This document shows, one piece after another, positions 15,936-24,577 of a stretch of DNA of 64,000 nucleotides. Origin of the DNA: an uncultured Tenacibaculum sp. (GTDB lineage: Bacteria > Bacteroidota > Bacteroidia > Flavobacteriales > Flavobacteriaceae); NCBI GenBank assembly GCA_947504185.1, contig CANNGJ010000018.1, positions 1 to 64,000 on the forward strand, written 5' to 3'. The stretch's first letter is position 1. Each line of letters opens with the position of its first letter. Under the pieces are notes generated by a model. It ran no database searches and was not told the origin of the DNA. It was given only the letters and a program-made list of their open reading frames with translations. A program made the position numbers and the translations under genes.

Positions 15936-17228
15936 TTACTCTTCTTTATCGATGATTTTAAAGTAAATATCATCAATTTTTGTAGCACTTACTTTTAATA
16001 TTTTTATCTTGAATCTATCTATTTGTAGCACTTCGTTTTGTTCTGGTATATTCTCAGTATGATAAATAATAAATCCACCCAAAGTTTCGTATGCCTCTTC
16101 TTTAGGTATTTCTAAATTATATTCTTCATTCAAATAATCTACCTCTAAACGAGCAGAAAAGTTAAACTCTCTATTATTAATTTTTTCTTCTAACAACTCT
16201 TGATTGTCATGCTCATCTTCAATTTCTCCAAACAATTCTTCTACAACATCTTCTACTGTAATTATTCCTGATGTTCCTCCGTATTCATCTACAACAACAG
16301 CAATACTTTTTCGCTTTTTCATTAAAGCACTTAACACATCATTAATTATCATTGACTCCGGAACAAACTCAACTGGTAATAAAATTGACTTAATTGATTT
16401 TGGTTTTTTAAATAATTCAAAAGCATTTACATATCCTAAAATATCGTCTAAAGAATTTTTATAAACTAATATTTTAGACAACCCAGTTGAAATAAATAGT
16501 TTTTTAAGATTACTAACTGATTCGTGTAAATCGACCGCAACAATTTCTGTACGAGGCACCATAATTTCACGAGCCTTTACTTTATGAAATTCTAATGCAT
16601 TTTGAAAAATTTGTATTTCAGAATCAACTTCTTCTTCTTCACTTCCTCCATCTAACTGTTCTGAAATGTAGTTTCCTAACTCTTCCTTGCTAAATTCTGT
16701 TTGCTCTTCGTCTTCTTTAGTTTTAAAAAATACATACAAACAGAAATCAGAAATTTTAGTGATAACCCAAGTTATTCCGTAAAAAATTAAATAGAAAAAA
16801 TAAGCTGGCACAACAAATATCTTCAGCATTTCATTTGCGTAAATTCTAAAGATAGCTTTAGGCAAAAACTCTGCTGTAACTAATATAATTAGTGTTGATA
16901 TTACTGTTTGAGTTAACAGACTTAAATCACTTAATAAATAATTTACAAAAGAAATATTTGTAGGTAATGCTGATTGAAACCAGCTCATTAACAACTTCCC
17001 CATAAAGTAACTGTAAATTACTAATGCTACATTATTACCTACCAACATGGTAGTAATAAACTTAGAAGATTTCTCTGTTAGTTTGGCTAATATTTTAGCT
17101 AGAAAACCTTCTCGCTTTTTCTCTAGCTCAATGTGTAGTTTATTTGCTGATACAAATGCAATTTCCATCCCAGAGAAAAAGGCTGAAAATAAAATAGAAG
17201 TTAAAATTATAAAAATTTCTGATTGCAT
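15936..17228 (-). CDS. HlyC/CorC-type CNNM membrane protein with CBS domains
   Basis: 430 residues: a DUF21/CNNM membrane domain with about four hydrophobic segments (residues 1-150), two CBS domains (about 210-330, with AREIMVPRTEIVAVD and VVVDEYGGTSGIITVEDVVEELFGEIEDE), and a C-terminal CorC_HlyC domain. The family includes magnesium/cobalt efflux proteins; flavobacterial GldE is a paralogue, but no gldD is beside this gene, so GldE is not assigned. Its ATG overlaps the stop of the 65-residue protein gene upstream. Confidence 0.9.
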   Translation of the reverse strand: MQSEIFIILTSILFSAFFSGMEIAFVSANKLHIELEKKREGFLAKILAKLTEKSSKFITTMLVGNNVALVIYSYFMGKLLMSWFQSALPTNISFVNYLLSDLSLLTQTVISTLIILVTAEFLPKAIFRIYANEMLKIFVVPAYFFYLIFYGITWVITKISDFCLYVFFKTKEDEEQTEFSKEELGNYISEQLDGGSEEEEVDSEIQIFQNALEFHKVKAREIMVPRTEIVAVDLHESVSNLKKLFISTGLSKILVYKNSLDDILGYVNAFELFKKPKSIKSILLPVEFVPESMIINDVLSALMKKRKSIAVVVDEYGGTSGIITVEDVVEELFGEIEDEHDNQELLEEKINNREFNFSARLEVDYLNEEYNLEIPKEEAYETLGGFIIYHTENIPEQNEVLQIDRFKIKILKVSATKIDDIYFKIIDKEE

Positions 17229-17425
17229 TAACGCTGTTGATTTCTTTCTTCGACCTTTCTTCTAAAGTGGCGTTTAAAAAAGAATATTAATGTAATAAAG
17301 ATAGCAAATCCGAACATAATAAATGCTTCTTCTCTATCAGAATTCCATTTTAATATTCCTTCAACTAAAAAAATCAACCCTACAATAAGGTATCCGTATT
17401 GTAAATATTTCCAAATTGTATTCAT
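17228..17425 (-). CDS. Small two-TM membrane protein
   Basis: 65 residues with two hydrophobic segments (about 8-25 and 35-51) and a strongly basic C-terminal tail (FKRHFRRKVEERNQQR). No family is recognised. It is accepted as real because its start and stop codons overlap both neighbours by one base (lptC upstream and the CBS protein downstream), a sign of translational coupling in the operon. A link to envelope biogenesis is inferred from context only. Confidence 0.75.
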   Translation of the reverse strand: MNTIWKYLQYGYLIVGLIFLVEGILKWNSDREEAFIMFGFAIFITLIFFFKRHFRRKVEERNQQR

Positions 17426-17997
17426 TATATTTCCTTTTGTGGTGCTTCTAAATCACCTGTAATGTCTTTAGCTATCCATTTCGACAAATCATCTCTCGAT
17501 TCAAAACCAAATCCGTTAATAACTCCTCTTGGTGTCGTTAATCGAAAACCATCTTCTGTAAAAAAGTAACCTTCTTTTTGATCCCAAAACAATTGATTAG
17601 TTTCTAGTTTAGTTTGCTCTGTGTGATTTACAATTACAACATTTCCTTTTATCTCAGAAATATTTGTTTTGCTATACGACAATGCATAATTACCAGTAAT
17701 CGTTGTTGAATCTACTCTAGATTCCTCAATAGAAACAATTTCTATTCCTTTTGGAAACTCTGTATAAGGATGTTCTTTTCTATTTGAAAAATCGTAAAAT
17801 AAAGCTGCCTTTGTTTTTGATGTTATTTTACCTGAGTCTTTTTTAATATGAAAAATATTTTCAGCAGTACCTACTGGTAAATTCTTATCTGCCAAAAAAT
17901 CTCGCACTTCTTTTTTTGTATTGGTACAAGAAAAAAACATTGCTACCAAACAAATGGTAGCAATGTTATAATATATATTTATTGAATTTTTATTCAT
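17425..17997 (-). CDS. lptC: LPS export protein LptC
   Basis: 190 residues with a signal/lipobox-like start (LVAMFFSC near residue 24), followed by a beta-jellyroll periplasmic domain with the LptC-type repeats TGNYALSYSKTNISEIKGNVVIVN and LFWDQKEGYFFTEDGFRL. LptC passes LPS from the LptBFG transporter to LptA; in Bacteroidota it is usually a lipoprotein as here. It lies between the TPR gene and the small membrane-protein gene; lptE is in another operon of the window at 48.2 kb. Confidence 0.88.
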   Translation of the reverse strand: MNKNSINIYYNIATICLVAMFFSCTNTKKEVRDFLADKNLPVGTAENIFHIKKDSGKITSKTKAALFYDFSNRKEHPYTEFPKGIEIVSIEESRVDSTTITGNYALSYSKTNISEIKGNVVIVNHTEQTKLETNQLFWDQKEGYFFTEDGFRLTTPRGVINGFGFESRDDLSKWIAKDITGDLEAPQKEI

Positions 17998-18006
17998 TCA
18001 AATTTA

Positions 18007-19317
18007 TTAAGGGATACGAACAGTTTCTCCAATCCAACATCCAACTCTATGAGATCCTCCTGAAGCTTTTCCTTTTTGGAAAATTAATTTCTTTGAAGGT
18101 ACATTTTTTCTATAGCTAGAAATATATCTACCTGCTCCACTACCTGGATCTACTCTTTGAGCTTTTAATGCTTTATTTAAAGCTGCTACATATACCATTC
18201 TTTTTTCAAATTCATCACTACCACATGAGTTTGCACTCTTTTGATATAAACTTGCAATGAATAAGTATGCTTTACCCATGTTAGGGTTATACTTTAATGC
18301 TTCGTATGCTAAAGCTCGTGCTCTACTTCCGCTAGCACTTTGTGCTTCTCTTAATTTATACTTTGCCTTTTTTAATGGATCAGTTTCTAAATCAAAAGCC
18401 TTTTTTTTCATTTGAGCTGCTCCACTATTATCTCCATTTTTAGCTAAAACTCCAGCTAAGAAATTATATGCATCTGAAGATTGAGTAGTTTCTGCATAAG
18501 CATTTGCTAATTTCTCAAATAAAGGATCTGTTTGACAACCTTTATTGTACATTCTTGATACTGCTCTTTTTAACCAAACTCCATCAGTTTTATTCGCTTC
18601 AAAATCTCTAGCATAGATAGGTATTAATCTTTCACACGTTGCTATTTTAGAAATAATTGCATCTAAACCTCCTTCTACTTGACCTAGTGCAGTAGAGTTA
18701 ATCGTATATCCTTTTAATCTCTTTGCCTCTTTTGCATCAAGAGTACCTGCTTCTTCTTTAACTTTTAAAGGAGATATCTTTTTGCTGTAATCATCTAATT
18801 TCTCTCCTACAGATTCCATTACATCATCATAAGTATCAAATACTTTTTGAGGGTTTGAATCTTTATTTGCTTCTGTTACTGATTTAAAGTATCTAAAGAT
18901 ATTTTTAACTCCCATATCTTTAGGAGAAATGTCATATGCTTTTTCTAATATAGGAAAAACCTCTGCTTCAGTTGCTAATTTATTTTTTAATAAATATGTT
19001 GCATAATCGCTATGTGCTTTTGCTGCTTTTTTATCAGGAAAATTAACTAACCTAGCTTCGTAAATCTTTTTGGCTAAAACTGGATCTTTTGTTTTATCTG
19101 CAACCTTTGCCCCGTACTTATAAATATTAACTGATAATTTTGGACAGTTAGTTAATAAGTAATCTAAATTTTGTTTAGCTGCATCGTACTTCCCTGAAGT
19201 TGCATCACCTTTAAATAAGTTATACTTTATGTTACACTCTTGACTTGCTTGTGCTTTAACCCCATTTACGGCTACAAACAAAAACAATCCTGCTAGTAAA
19301 TACGTAATTTTTTTCAT
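18007..19317 (-). CDS. Exported tetratricopeptide-like protein
   Basis: 436 residues from the chosen start. The ATG at 19317 gives a clean signal peptide (MKKITYLLAGLFLFVAVNG then KAQ cleavage); a 15-codon longer frame would overlap the upstream gene and put charged residues before the signal, so it is rejected. The mature part is helical with TPR-like Ala/Tyr repeats (KAYLFIASLYQKSA, AYNFLAGVLAKNG). The C terminus, ending GCWIGETVRIP, is conserved-looking. Role unknown; the gene is embedded between the outer-membrane barrel and lptC, suggesting envelope work. Confidence 0.88.
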   Translation of the reverse strand: MKKITYLLAGLFLFVAVNGVKAQASQECNIKYNLFKGDATSGKYDAAKQNLDYLLTNCPKLSVNIYKYGAKVADKTKDPVLAKKIYEARLVNFPDKKAAKAHSDYATYLLKNKLATEAEVFPILEKAYDISPKDMGVKNIFRYFKSVTEANKDSNPQKVFDTYDDVMESVGEKLDDYSKKISPLKVKEEAGTLDAKEAKRLKGYTINSTALGQVEGGLDAIISKIATCERLIPIYARDFEANKTDGVWLKRAVSRMYNKGCQTDPLFEKLANAYAETTQSSDAYNFLAGVLAKNGDNSGAAQMKKKAFDLETDPLKKAKYKLREAQSASGSRARALAYEALKYNPNMGKAYLFIASLYQKSANSCGSDEFEKRMVYVAALNKALKAQRVDPGSGAGRYISSYRKNVPSKKLIFQKGKASGGSHRVGCWIGETVRIP

Positions 19318-19334
19318 CCTAATATCAGTTTTTA

Positions 19335-20600
19335 TTAATCTATTCTTCTTTTTTGGAACCACTTAATACTATTCAAAGATAAGCTTAATCTTAAATTAAA
19401 ATAATTTTCTTTGATTAAATCATTATCTGTTGTTCCTCTTTGCCCGTACTCAAATCCAATGTTTACATTAGACAATTGTCTTGGCAATGGTAACCCTAAA
19501 CCAACATTTATGCCAAAGTCTTTTATCGCAGTAAAATTATTATTTGCCTTTACCATTAATCCTGTATCCTCAAAACGTAAACCTGCACGGTAAGTTACTC
19601 TATCCCAGTAACTAGATATAGAGTTTATTTTAGGAATATAATACCCTCCTAAAGAAAACTTACTTGAATCATCGTATTTATATCCTCCCTCATTAGATAT
19701 CAATGAGCTATTAGTGCTCAAAGCACTTTGAAATTGTTGATTCACTCCAACATACCATTTATTAACTTTTCCTAATCCAAAACCAAAAGCGGTCTTTACA
19801 GGAATGGATACATCTCCATTAACAGCTCTATCAAATAATACATCTTTTACATCTCCTTCTCCATTTACAGCTGAAAATGAAAACATTTTTTCATTTCCTG
19901 TAGTAGATAAATCATTCGACAAAGTTATAGAGGCTCCTGAATATAATTGCAACTTATTTTTCAACTCTCTTTTATACTGAGCTCCTAATTTAAATTGCCC
20001 ACCTCTAATATTTATTGATTCTTCATGCTTGGTAGGTCTTGTAATATCTATCCTGTTATTTATTATGCTATTATTAATATTTCCAAAAATAAAAGCTGCT
20101 TCAATACCTAATGAAAAACCTTCAAAAGCATACATACCAAAACTACCATATATTTTATTCGTTCCTCCTTCACCTCTAAATAAAGTAACATTATCAGCAT
20201 CATTATTATCCAATAATGAATACCCTACTGAAGAGTAAGGTTGTAACCCAACAGAAAGACCTGCCTTTTTTCCAATAGGAAAACCTAAAGCTAAATATCT
20301 TAAGTTTGTTGAATTTCCAGATTGTGAGTCTTCATTGTCTTTTAATGTTAAGAATGTTAAACTCCCCCCGATAGCATATGTTGCAGCTCTTAAATCTGCA
20401 TTAGCAGCTGGATTTGAAAAATTTAAATGGCGTGTATCTTTTAAAGCTACCCCAATTCCTCCCATTGAAGCATTTTCAACAGTTGTCGCTTCAAAATTCT
20501 CTCCTATTCCGAAATAAGAATATGGTGAAGCACTATTTCTTTGTGCTGATATAGTTATTGTACTTAATACAAGTAATCCTAGTAAAATTCTCTTAGTCAT
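19335..20600 (-). CDS. Outer-membrane beta-barrel protein (FadL-like)
   Basis: 421 residues: signal peptide MTKRILLGLLVLSTITISAQ, then NSASPYSYFGIGENFEATTVENASMGG, the kind of N terminus seen in FadL/OmpP1-type barrels. The rest is alternating strands and ends in a strand LRLSLSLNSIKWFQKRRID. The substrate is unknown. Its start overlaps the end of coaX by 8 bp, and the TPR gene follows 17 bp downstream. Confidence 0.8.
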   Translation of the reverse strand: MTKRILLGLLVLSTITISAQRNSASPYSYFGIGENFEATTVENASMGGIGVALKDTRHLNFSNPAANADLRAATYAIGGSLTFLTLKDNEDSQSGNSTNLRYLALGFPIGKKAGLSVGLQPYSSVGYSLLDNNDADNVTLFRGEGGTNKIYGSFGMYAFEGFSLGIEAAFIFGNINNSIINNRIDITRPTKHEESINIRGGQFKLGAQYKRELKNKLQLYSGASITLSNDLSTTGNEKMFSFSAVNGEGDVKDVLFDRAVNGDVSIPVKTAFGFGLGKVNKWYVGVNQQFQSALSTNSSLISNEGGYKYDDSSKFSLGGYYIPKINSISSYWDRVTYRAGLRFEDTGLMVKANNNFTAIKDFGINVGLGLPLPRQLSNVNIGFEYGQRGTTDNDLIKENYFNLRLSLSLNSIKWFQKRRID

Positions 20601-21324
20601 TCGCTAAATTGTATGTCAAAATAGTATGTAATCCTTCCAAAACAAAATTTGGATGGGCAAATATGCCACTTTTTAATTGTTTAGCCAAGAAATATGTATC
20701 TCCTCCTGTTAAAACTACTGTTAAATCTTGATACTCATCTTTATATTGATTAATCACCCCATCAATTTCCCTACAAACTCCATTAACCACTCCTGAATGA
20801 ATTGAACTATTGGTATCAATTCCTATGAAGTTATTAAACTCAGTTGGCTTTAATAACGGAAGCTTTGATGTAAAAGTATTTAAAGACTTATACCTCATTG
20901 ATACTCCTGGTGATATTGCTCCTCCTAAATATTCTTTCTCATTATTTATAAAATCAAAAGTTATACAAGTACCAGCATCAATAACTAATACATTTTTTTT
21001 TGGATACTTTTCAATAGCTGCTGATGCTAATGCAATTCTATCAACTCCAAGTGTTTTGGGCGTTTTATATAAATTTTGAAACGGAATTTTAGTTTCTGAA
21101 TTTAAAAATATAGGATGTAATAAATCACCTATTTTTTGTCGCTTAATTTCAGAAATTTTCGCTACTGAAGAAATGATAGAAGCAGAAACAGAAAATTTAT
21201 TGATGATTTTTTTTAGCTCAGAAATGATTCTAGACTTCTTAAAAACAAATACTTCTTTAACTGTATTCATTTCAAAAACAGCGGCTTTAACTCTCGTGTT
21301 ACCAACATCAATAATTAAATTCAT
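20593..21324 (-). CDS. coaX: Type III pantothenate kinase
   Basis: 243 residues, the usual size of CoaX. It phosphorylates pantothenate, the first step of CoA synthesis. Motifs: N-terminal phosphate-binding MNLIIDVGNTRVKAAVFE, GVDRIALASAA, VIDAGTCITFDFI with the catalytic aspartate region, and GGAISPG. It is the first gene of the minus-strand envelope operon and has a well-formed promoter. Confidence 0.95.
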   Translation of the reverse strand: MNLIIDVGNTRVKAAVFEMNTVKEVFVFKKSRIISELKKIINKFSVSASIISSVAKISEIKRQKIGDLLHPIFLNSETKIPFQNLYKTPKTLGVDRIALASAAIEKYPKKNVLVIDAGTCITFDFINNEKEYLGGAISPGVSMRYKSLNTFTSKLPLLKPTEFNNFIGIDTNSSIHSGVVNGVCREIDGVINQYKDEYQDLTVVLTGGDTYFLAKQLKSGIFAHPNFVLEGLHTILTYNLAND

Positions 21325-21343
21325 ATTTATATTTCTTAAAGTT

Positions 21344-21372
21344 CAAATTTACGTTACATTTTTTTAAAACAA
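21344..21372 (-). promoter_or_regulatory. coaX operon promoter
   Basis: On the minus strand TTG (21372-21370) and TAAATTTG (21351-21344) are 18 bp apart, a complete Bacteroidota promoter 19 bp before the coaX ATG. It is back-to-back with the tRNA promoter. Confidence 0.7.
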
Positions 21373-21377
21373 TTACT

Positions 21378-21407
21378 TTGTATAATTAAAAAACGATTGT
21401 ATATTTG
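21378..21407 (+). promoter_or_regulatory. tRNA-Phe operon promoter
   Basis: TTG at 21378-21380 and TATATTTG at 21400-21407 with a 19-bp spacer. It lies 25 bp upstream of the first tRNA. Confidence 0.78.
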
Positions 21408-21432
21408 CATCCGCTTAACGAAAGTAGCAACT

Positions 21433-21505
21433 GGTGCCTTAGCTCAGTTGGTAGAGCAAAGGACTGAAAATCCTTGTGTCCCTGGTTCGATTCCTGGAGG
21501 CACCA
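21433..21505 (+). tRNA. tRNA-Phe (GAA), copy 1
   Basis: A 73-nt tRNA: acceptor GGTGCCT/AGGCACC, discriminator A, D-arm GCTC...GAGC, anticodon loop CTGAAAA with anticodon GAA at 21466-21468, T-loop GGTTCGATTCC. The 3' CCA is not encoded. It decodes UUC/UUU. Confidence 0.98.
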
Positions 21506-21565
21506 CTATAATTTTCTCAACTTCTGTTGAAAATTTTATAAAATGCTACTCTTTTTAAGTTGACT

Positions 21566-21638
21566 GGTGCCTTAGCTCAGTTGGTAGAGCAAAGGACTGA
21601 AAATCCTTGTGTCCCTGGTTCGATTCCTGGAGGCACCA
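21566..21638 (+). tRNA. tRNA-Phe (GAA), copy 2
   Basis: Identical in all 73 positions to copy 1, 60 bp further on; anticodon GAA at 21599-21601. The spacer between the two copies is unrelated AT-rich sequence. Copy 2 is followed by a terminator. Confidence 0.98.
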
Positions 21639-21642
21639 CCGC

Positions 21643-21671
21643 AAAAACCCGAACAAATGTTCGGGTTTTTT
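21643..21671 (+). terminator. tRNA-Phe operon terminator
   Basis: A 12-bp stem (AAAAACCCGAAC/GTTCGGGTTTTT), loop AAAT, then T. It sits 4 bp after the second tRNA and could also stop the convergent minus-strand gene ending at 21703. Confidence 0.9.
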
Positions 21672-21702
21672 AGTTTTATAAATTAAAAAACTGAGTTTTT
21701 TC

Positions 21703-22680
21703 TTATTTTAATTTGAATTTCATTTCAACTGGTAAATGATCGGATGCTTGTCCGAAATCATTTAAAACCTTACCACCAACATAATCGATAGAATTTTTAG
21801 AATAAAAAATATAATCGATACGCTCATATAAATCTTTAGTATCGAAAGTATTTGCTGGCTCATTAGAATTAAAAGCAGCATTGCCTACTCCATCCATTTT
21901 AAACATTTTCTGAATTACAGCATCTTTATCTCTAGCTCTTGAATTAAAATCTCCTAATAATATAGTAGGGTGACTTTCTCTATATTTATTAAAAAATTTT
22001 AAAACATAATCAAACTGACGTGCTCTTGTTGGTTTGTCAAATGCTTCTAAATGAATATTTATTACAATTACCTCTTTTCCTTCTAATACAACTTTAACCA
22101 CTTGCACTAATCTTTCTAAATATAGTGCATCTCTATAAAACGGATTATCAGGAACACGTTCTAACACGATACGTTCATAATCTTTTAACTTGTATTTACT
22201 CAATATTGATTGTCCTGAAATTATTTTTCCAAAATGCATACTTGGTGGCCAATACGGAAATGGCACATAACGTTCATCCCAGTTTACTCCTTTAGCAACA
22301 TAGTTATAACCTAACTTCGCAAATTCATCTTCCTGATTTACCTCATAAGATCTAGATGCGTTATAATCTATCTCTTGAAAAGCAACAATATCTGGATTCA
22401 CTTTTGCTAATTCAGTCTTTACTTTCTTTAAATTATCATCAAACAACTTTTTAGGCTTTGCTACTGGTAGATTATTTGTCATACCGCTTAAATACCCCAC
22501 ATTATAAGTAACAATACTATATATCGAATCATTATCAACATTCAGAGGATAATCATTCTCTATTAATTTAGCATATTCATTCTCGTCCATTGTTGGAGAT
22601 GACGCCCAAAAAAAGAAAACCAAAAACGCTACTAGAAACAAAACAAGAAGCCTTAATAAAACTCTAAAGAGATTTTTCAT
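21703..22680 (-). CDS. Endonuclease/exonuclease/phosphatase (EEP) family protein
   Basis: 325 residues with an N-terminal TM or uncleaved signal (about residues 6-27), then an EEP domain: SIVTYNVG, FQEIDYNASRSYEVNQ (catalytic Glu), VINIHLEA, LLGDFNSRARD, and the C-terminal catalytic ASDHLPVEMKF. Members cleave phosphodiesters (DNA, sphingomyelin, inositol phosphates). Membrane attachment suggests action in the periplasm or inner membrane; the substrate cannot be told. Confidence 0.9.
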   Translation of the reverse strand: MKNLFRVLLRLLVLFLVAFLVFFFWASSPTMDENEYAKLIENDYPLNVDNDSIYSIVTYNVGYLSGMTNNLPVAKPKKLFDDNLKKVKTELAKVNPDIVAFQEIDYNASRSYEVNQEDEFAKLGYNYVAKGVNWDERYVPFPYWPPSMHFGKIISGQSILSKYKLKDYERIVLERVPDNPFYRDALYLERLVQVVKVVLEGKEVIVINIHLEAFDKPTRARQFDYVLKFFNKYRESHPTILLGDFNSRARDKDAVIQKMFKMDGVGNAAFNSNEPANTFDTKDLYERIDYIFYSKNSIDYVGGKVLNDFGQASDHLPVEMKFKLK

Positions 22681-22709
22681 AAATATTAAAAAAATGTTAA
22701 AGTGATTTT

Positions 22710-22717
22710 CAAATTTA
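22710..22717 (-). promoter_or_regulatory. -7 box of the EEP gene
   Basis: On the minus strand the bases read TAAATTTG, a perfect -7 box 29 bp before the ATG at 22680. No clear -33 TTG. Confidence 0.45.
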
Positions 22718-22780
22718 AACTTTTTTAAAATAGCATAGTCATAGGTGTGTAAATAATTAAAAAACTTAAAAATTATACAG

Positions 22781-23248
22781 ATGAAAAAAATAGTAGCATT
22801 ATTAGTTCTAGCAGTTGGATTTACAATTACAACTCAAGCGCAAAGAGGAGAAAGAGGAGAACATGAAAAGTTAACAGCAGAACAACAAACTGAATTAGCT
22901 GTTAAAAAAATGACTTTAAAGTTAGATTTAACTCCAGCTCAACAACGTCAAATCAAACCTTTATTAGCTGAAAAAATTGCAAAGCGTAAAACCATGCACG
23001 CAAAAAAAAAAGCTATGAAAGAAAGCGGTAAGAAAAGAGAAAAATTATCAGCAGATGATCGTTATGCTAAAAAAAGTAAAATGTTAGACGCACAAATTGC
23101 TTTTAAAGCGGATATGAAACGTATTTTAAATGAAAAACAATTTGAGCGTTTTGAAAAAATGAGTGCTAGAAAAATGCATGGAGCTAAGAAAAAAATGAAG
23201 AAAAGAAAGCATAGAAAAGAAATGAAAAGAGAAAAAGCAGATAAATAA
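22781..23248 (+). CDS. Small exported Lys-rich protein, Spy/LTxxQ-like
   Basis: 155 residues: signal peptide MKKIVALLVLAVGFTITTQAQ, then a helical, highly basic protein. The segment LDLTPAQQRQIKPLLAEK has the LTxxQ pattern of Spy/CpxP periplasmic chaperones, and LNEKQFERFEKM repeats the theme. The last 30 residues are almost only Lys, Arg, His, Met and Glu. Unlike Spy it is strongly cationic, so binding to anionic partners (LPS, nucleic acid) is possible but unproven. Monocistronic with a weak terminator. Confidence 0.75.
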   Translation: MKKIVALLVLAVGFTITTQAQRGERGEHEKLTAEQQTELAVKKMTLKLDLTPAQQRQIKPLLAEKIAKRKTMHAKKKAMKESGKKREKLSADDRYAKKSKMLDAQIAFKADMKRILNEKQFERFEKMSARKMHGAKKKMKKRKHRKEMKREKADK

Positions 23249-23280
23249 TATTTGGTTGATAGTAGATTAGTTTTGATTAT

Positions 23281-23313
23281 AATCCCGGTTTTGGAGACAA
23301 CACTGGGATTTTT
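23281..23313 (+). terminator. Terminator after the Spy-like gene
   Basis: AATCCC (23281-23286) pairs with GGGATT (23305-23310), extended by GT/AC pairs around one mismatch, and is followed by a T run. It overlaps the end of the convergent gene at 23315. Confidence 0.6.
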
Positions 23314-23314
23314 G

Positions 23315-23836
23315 TTACTCTTCTTCTTTAAACCAACTAGAATATTTCACATAGTTATTAGATATTCTATTTATTTCTCCTGAAATTAATTCTTGCGAAA
23401 TATCTTTTACCTTTTTAGCAGGCACTCCAGCATAAATACTTCCGCTTTCTACCCGAGTATTTTTAGTCACCACTGCTCCTGCCGCAATAATAGAGTTGGA
23501 TTCTATCACACAATCATCCATAATAATACTTCCCATACCTACCAAAACATTATCGTGAATTGTACAACCATGTACAATGGCATTATGACCTACTGAAACA
23601 TTGTTTCCTATTGTAGTTGGTGATTTTTGATACGTAGCATGAATTACTGCTCCATCTTGAATATTCACCTTATCTCCCATTTTTATATAATGTACATCTC
23701 CTCGAATAACCGCATTAAACCATACACTACATTCTTTTCCCATTTGTACATCACCTACTATTGTTGCATTTTCTGCTATGTAACAACCTTCTGGAATTTG
23801 TGGCTGTTTACCGTTTACTGGTTTTATAATTGGCAT
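23315..23836 (-). CDS. Gamma carbonic anhydrase family protein
   Basis: 173 residues of left-handed beta-helix hexapeptide repeats (VGDVQMGKECSVWFNAVIRGD and following turns). Candidate metal ligands are in IQDGAVIHATY, NVSVGHNAIVHG and the nearby His residues, matching the three-histidine site of gamma carbonic anhydrase (CamH/YrdA/PaaY-like). Activity is not certain, as many homologues are inactive as purified. It starts 6 bp after the end of the LytTR regulator gene and is probably in its operon. Confidence 0.9.
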   Translation of the reverse strand: MPIIKPVNGKQPQIPEGCYIAENATIVGDVQMGKECSVWFNAVIRGDVHYIKMGDKVNIQDGAVIHATYQKSPTTIGNNVSVGHNAIVHGCTIHDNVLVGMGSIIMDDCVIESNSIIAAGAVVTKNTRVESGSIYAGVPAKKVKDISQELISGEINRISNNYVKYSSWFKEEE

Positions 23837-23842
23837 AAGTTT

Positions 23843-24574
23843 TTATTTAAAATAAGATAATAAATTTGCTTTTTTTGATGAAGATACCATGATTTCTTTT
23901 CCGTTGGATAAAATCACACTTCCTCCTTTTCCTTTTTTATATTTTGCTATTTCATTTACATTTACCAAGTACGATTTATGTACTCTAGCAAACGAGCTTT
24001 CTTTTAAAGCATCTTCGAAATACTTTAAGGTTTTACTTACCAACTTCTTAGTGTTCTCGAAATAGATTTCTGTATAATTATCATCCGCTTTACAAAATAG
24101 AATATCTTTTATGTTTACAACTTCGAATCCGTCTTGTTGGGGAATCGTAATTTTACCAACTGCTGACTTTGCTTTAGGAATTAATATTGAATTCTCTAAT
24201 TGACTCTCTTTCTCTTTTATTTCAGTAACTAAATTAACCCCTTTTATCAGTTCATCTATCGAAATTGGTTTTAACAGATAATACGCTGCTTGATTATTCA
24301 AAGCTTCGATTGCATAATGGTCATAAGCAGTTACAAAAATAATCTCGAAAGTTTTATTTTCAATTTTTTCTAACAAATCGAAAGCATTACCAAACGGCAT
24401 TTCAACATCTAAAAAAACAAAATCTAGTTCATTGTTTTTAATTAATTCATAGCCTTCTTCAATATTACTAGCCTCTCCAACCAATTCCACATTTGGACAA
24501 TACTTAGAAATATAATTTCGTAAAACATCTCTACTTATCGCCTCATCTTCAACAATTATCGCTTTTAATTTCAT
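23843..24574 (-). CDS. LytTR-family response regulator
   Basis: 243 residues. The receiver domain (1-120) has the acidic pair EDE (9-11), phospho-acceptor D56 in FVFLDVEMP and the conserved Lys in YYLLKPI. The LytTR DNA-binding domain (about 145-243) contains FCKADDNYTEIYFE and ARVHKSYLVNVNEIAKYKKGKGG. The kinase gene lies 3 bp upstream, so they form a LytS/LytR-type pair. Targets are unknown; the repeats at 26.86-26.91 kb upstream of the kinase are candidates. Confidence 0.95.
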   Translation of the reverse strand: MKLKAIIVEDEAISRDVLRNYISKYCPNVELVGEASNIEEGYELIKNNELDFVFLDVEMPFGNAFDLLEKIENKTFEIIFVTAYDHYAIEALNNQAAYYLLKPISIDELIKGVNLVTEIKEKESQLENSILIPKAKSAVGKITIPQQDGFEVVNIKDILFCKADDNYTEIYFENTKKLVSKTLKYFEDALKESSFARVHKSYLVNVNEIAKYKKGKGGSVILSNGKEIMVSSSKKANLLSYFK

Positions 24575-24577
24575 AGC

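Noticed and set aside
15936..17228. Naming the CBS membrane protein GldE
   Set aside because: GldE is a paralogue in this family but no gldD neighbour is present; the context (lptC, ppiD) is that of the general CNNM protein.
19318..19362. Longer N terminus of the TPR protein
   Set aside because: It overlaps the upstream outer-membrane protein gene and puts charged residues before the signal peptide.
21640..21700. tRNA-associated integration site (att) behind tRNA-Phe copy 2
   Set aside because: No integrase, no partial tRNA repeat downstream, and the next sequence is a plain terminator and a housekeeping-type gene; the tandem copy is full length.
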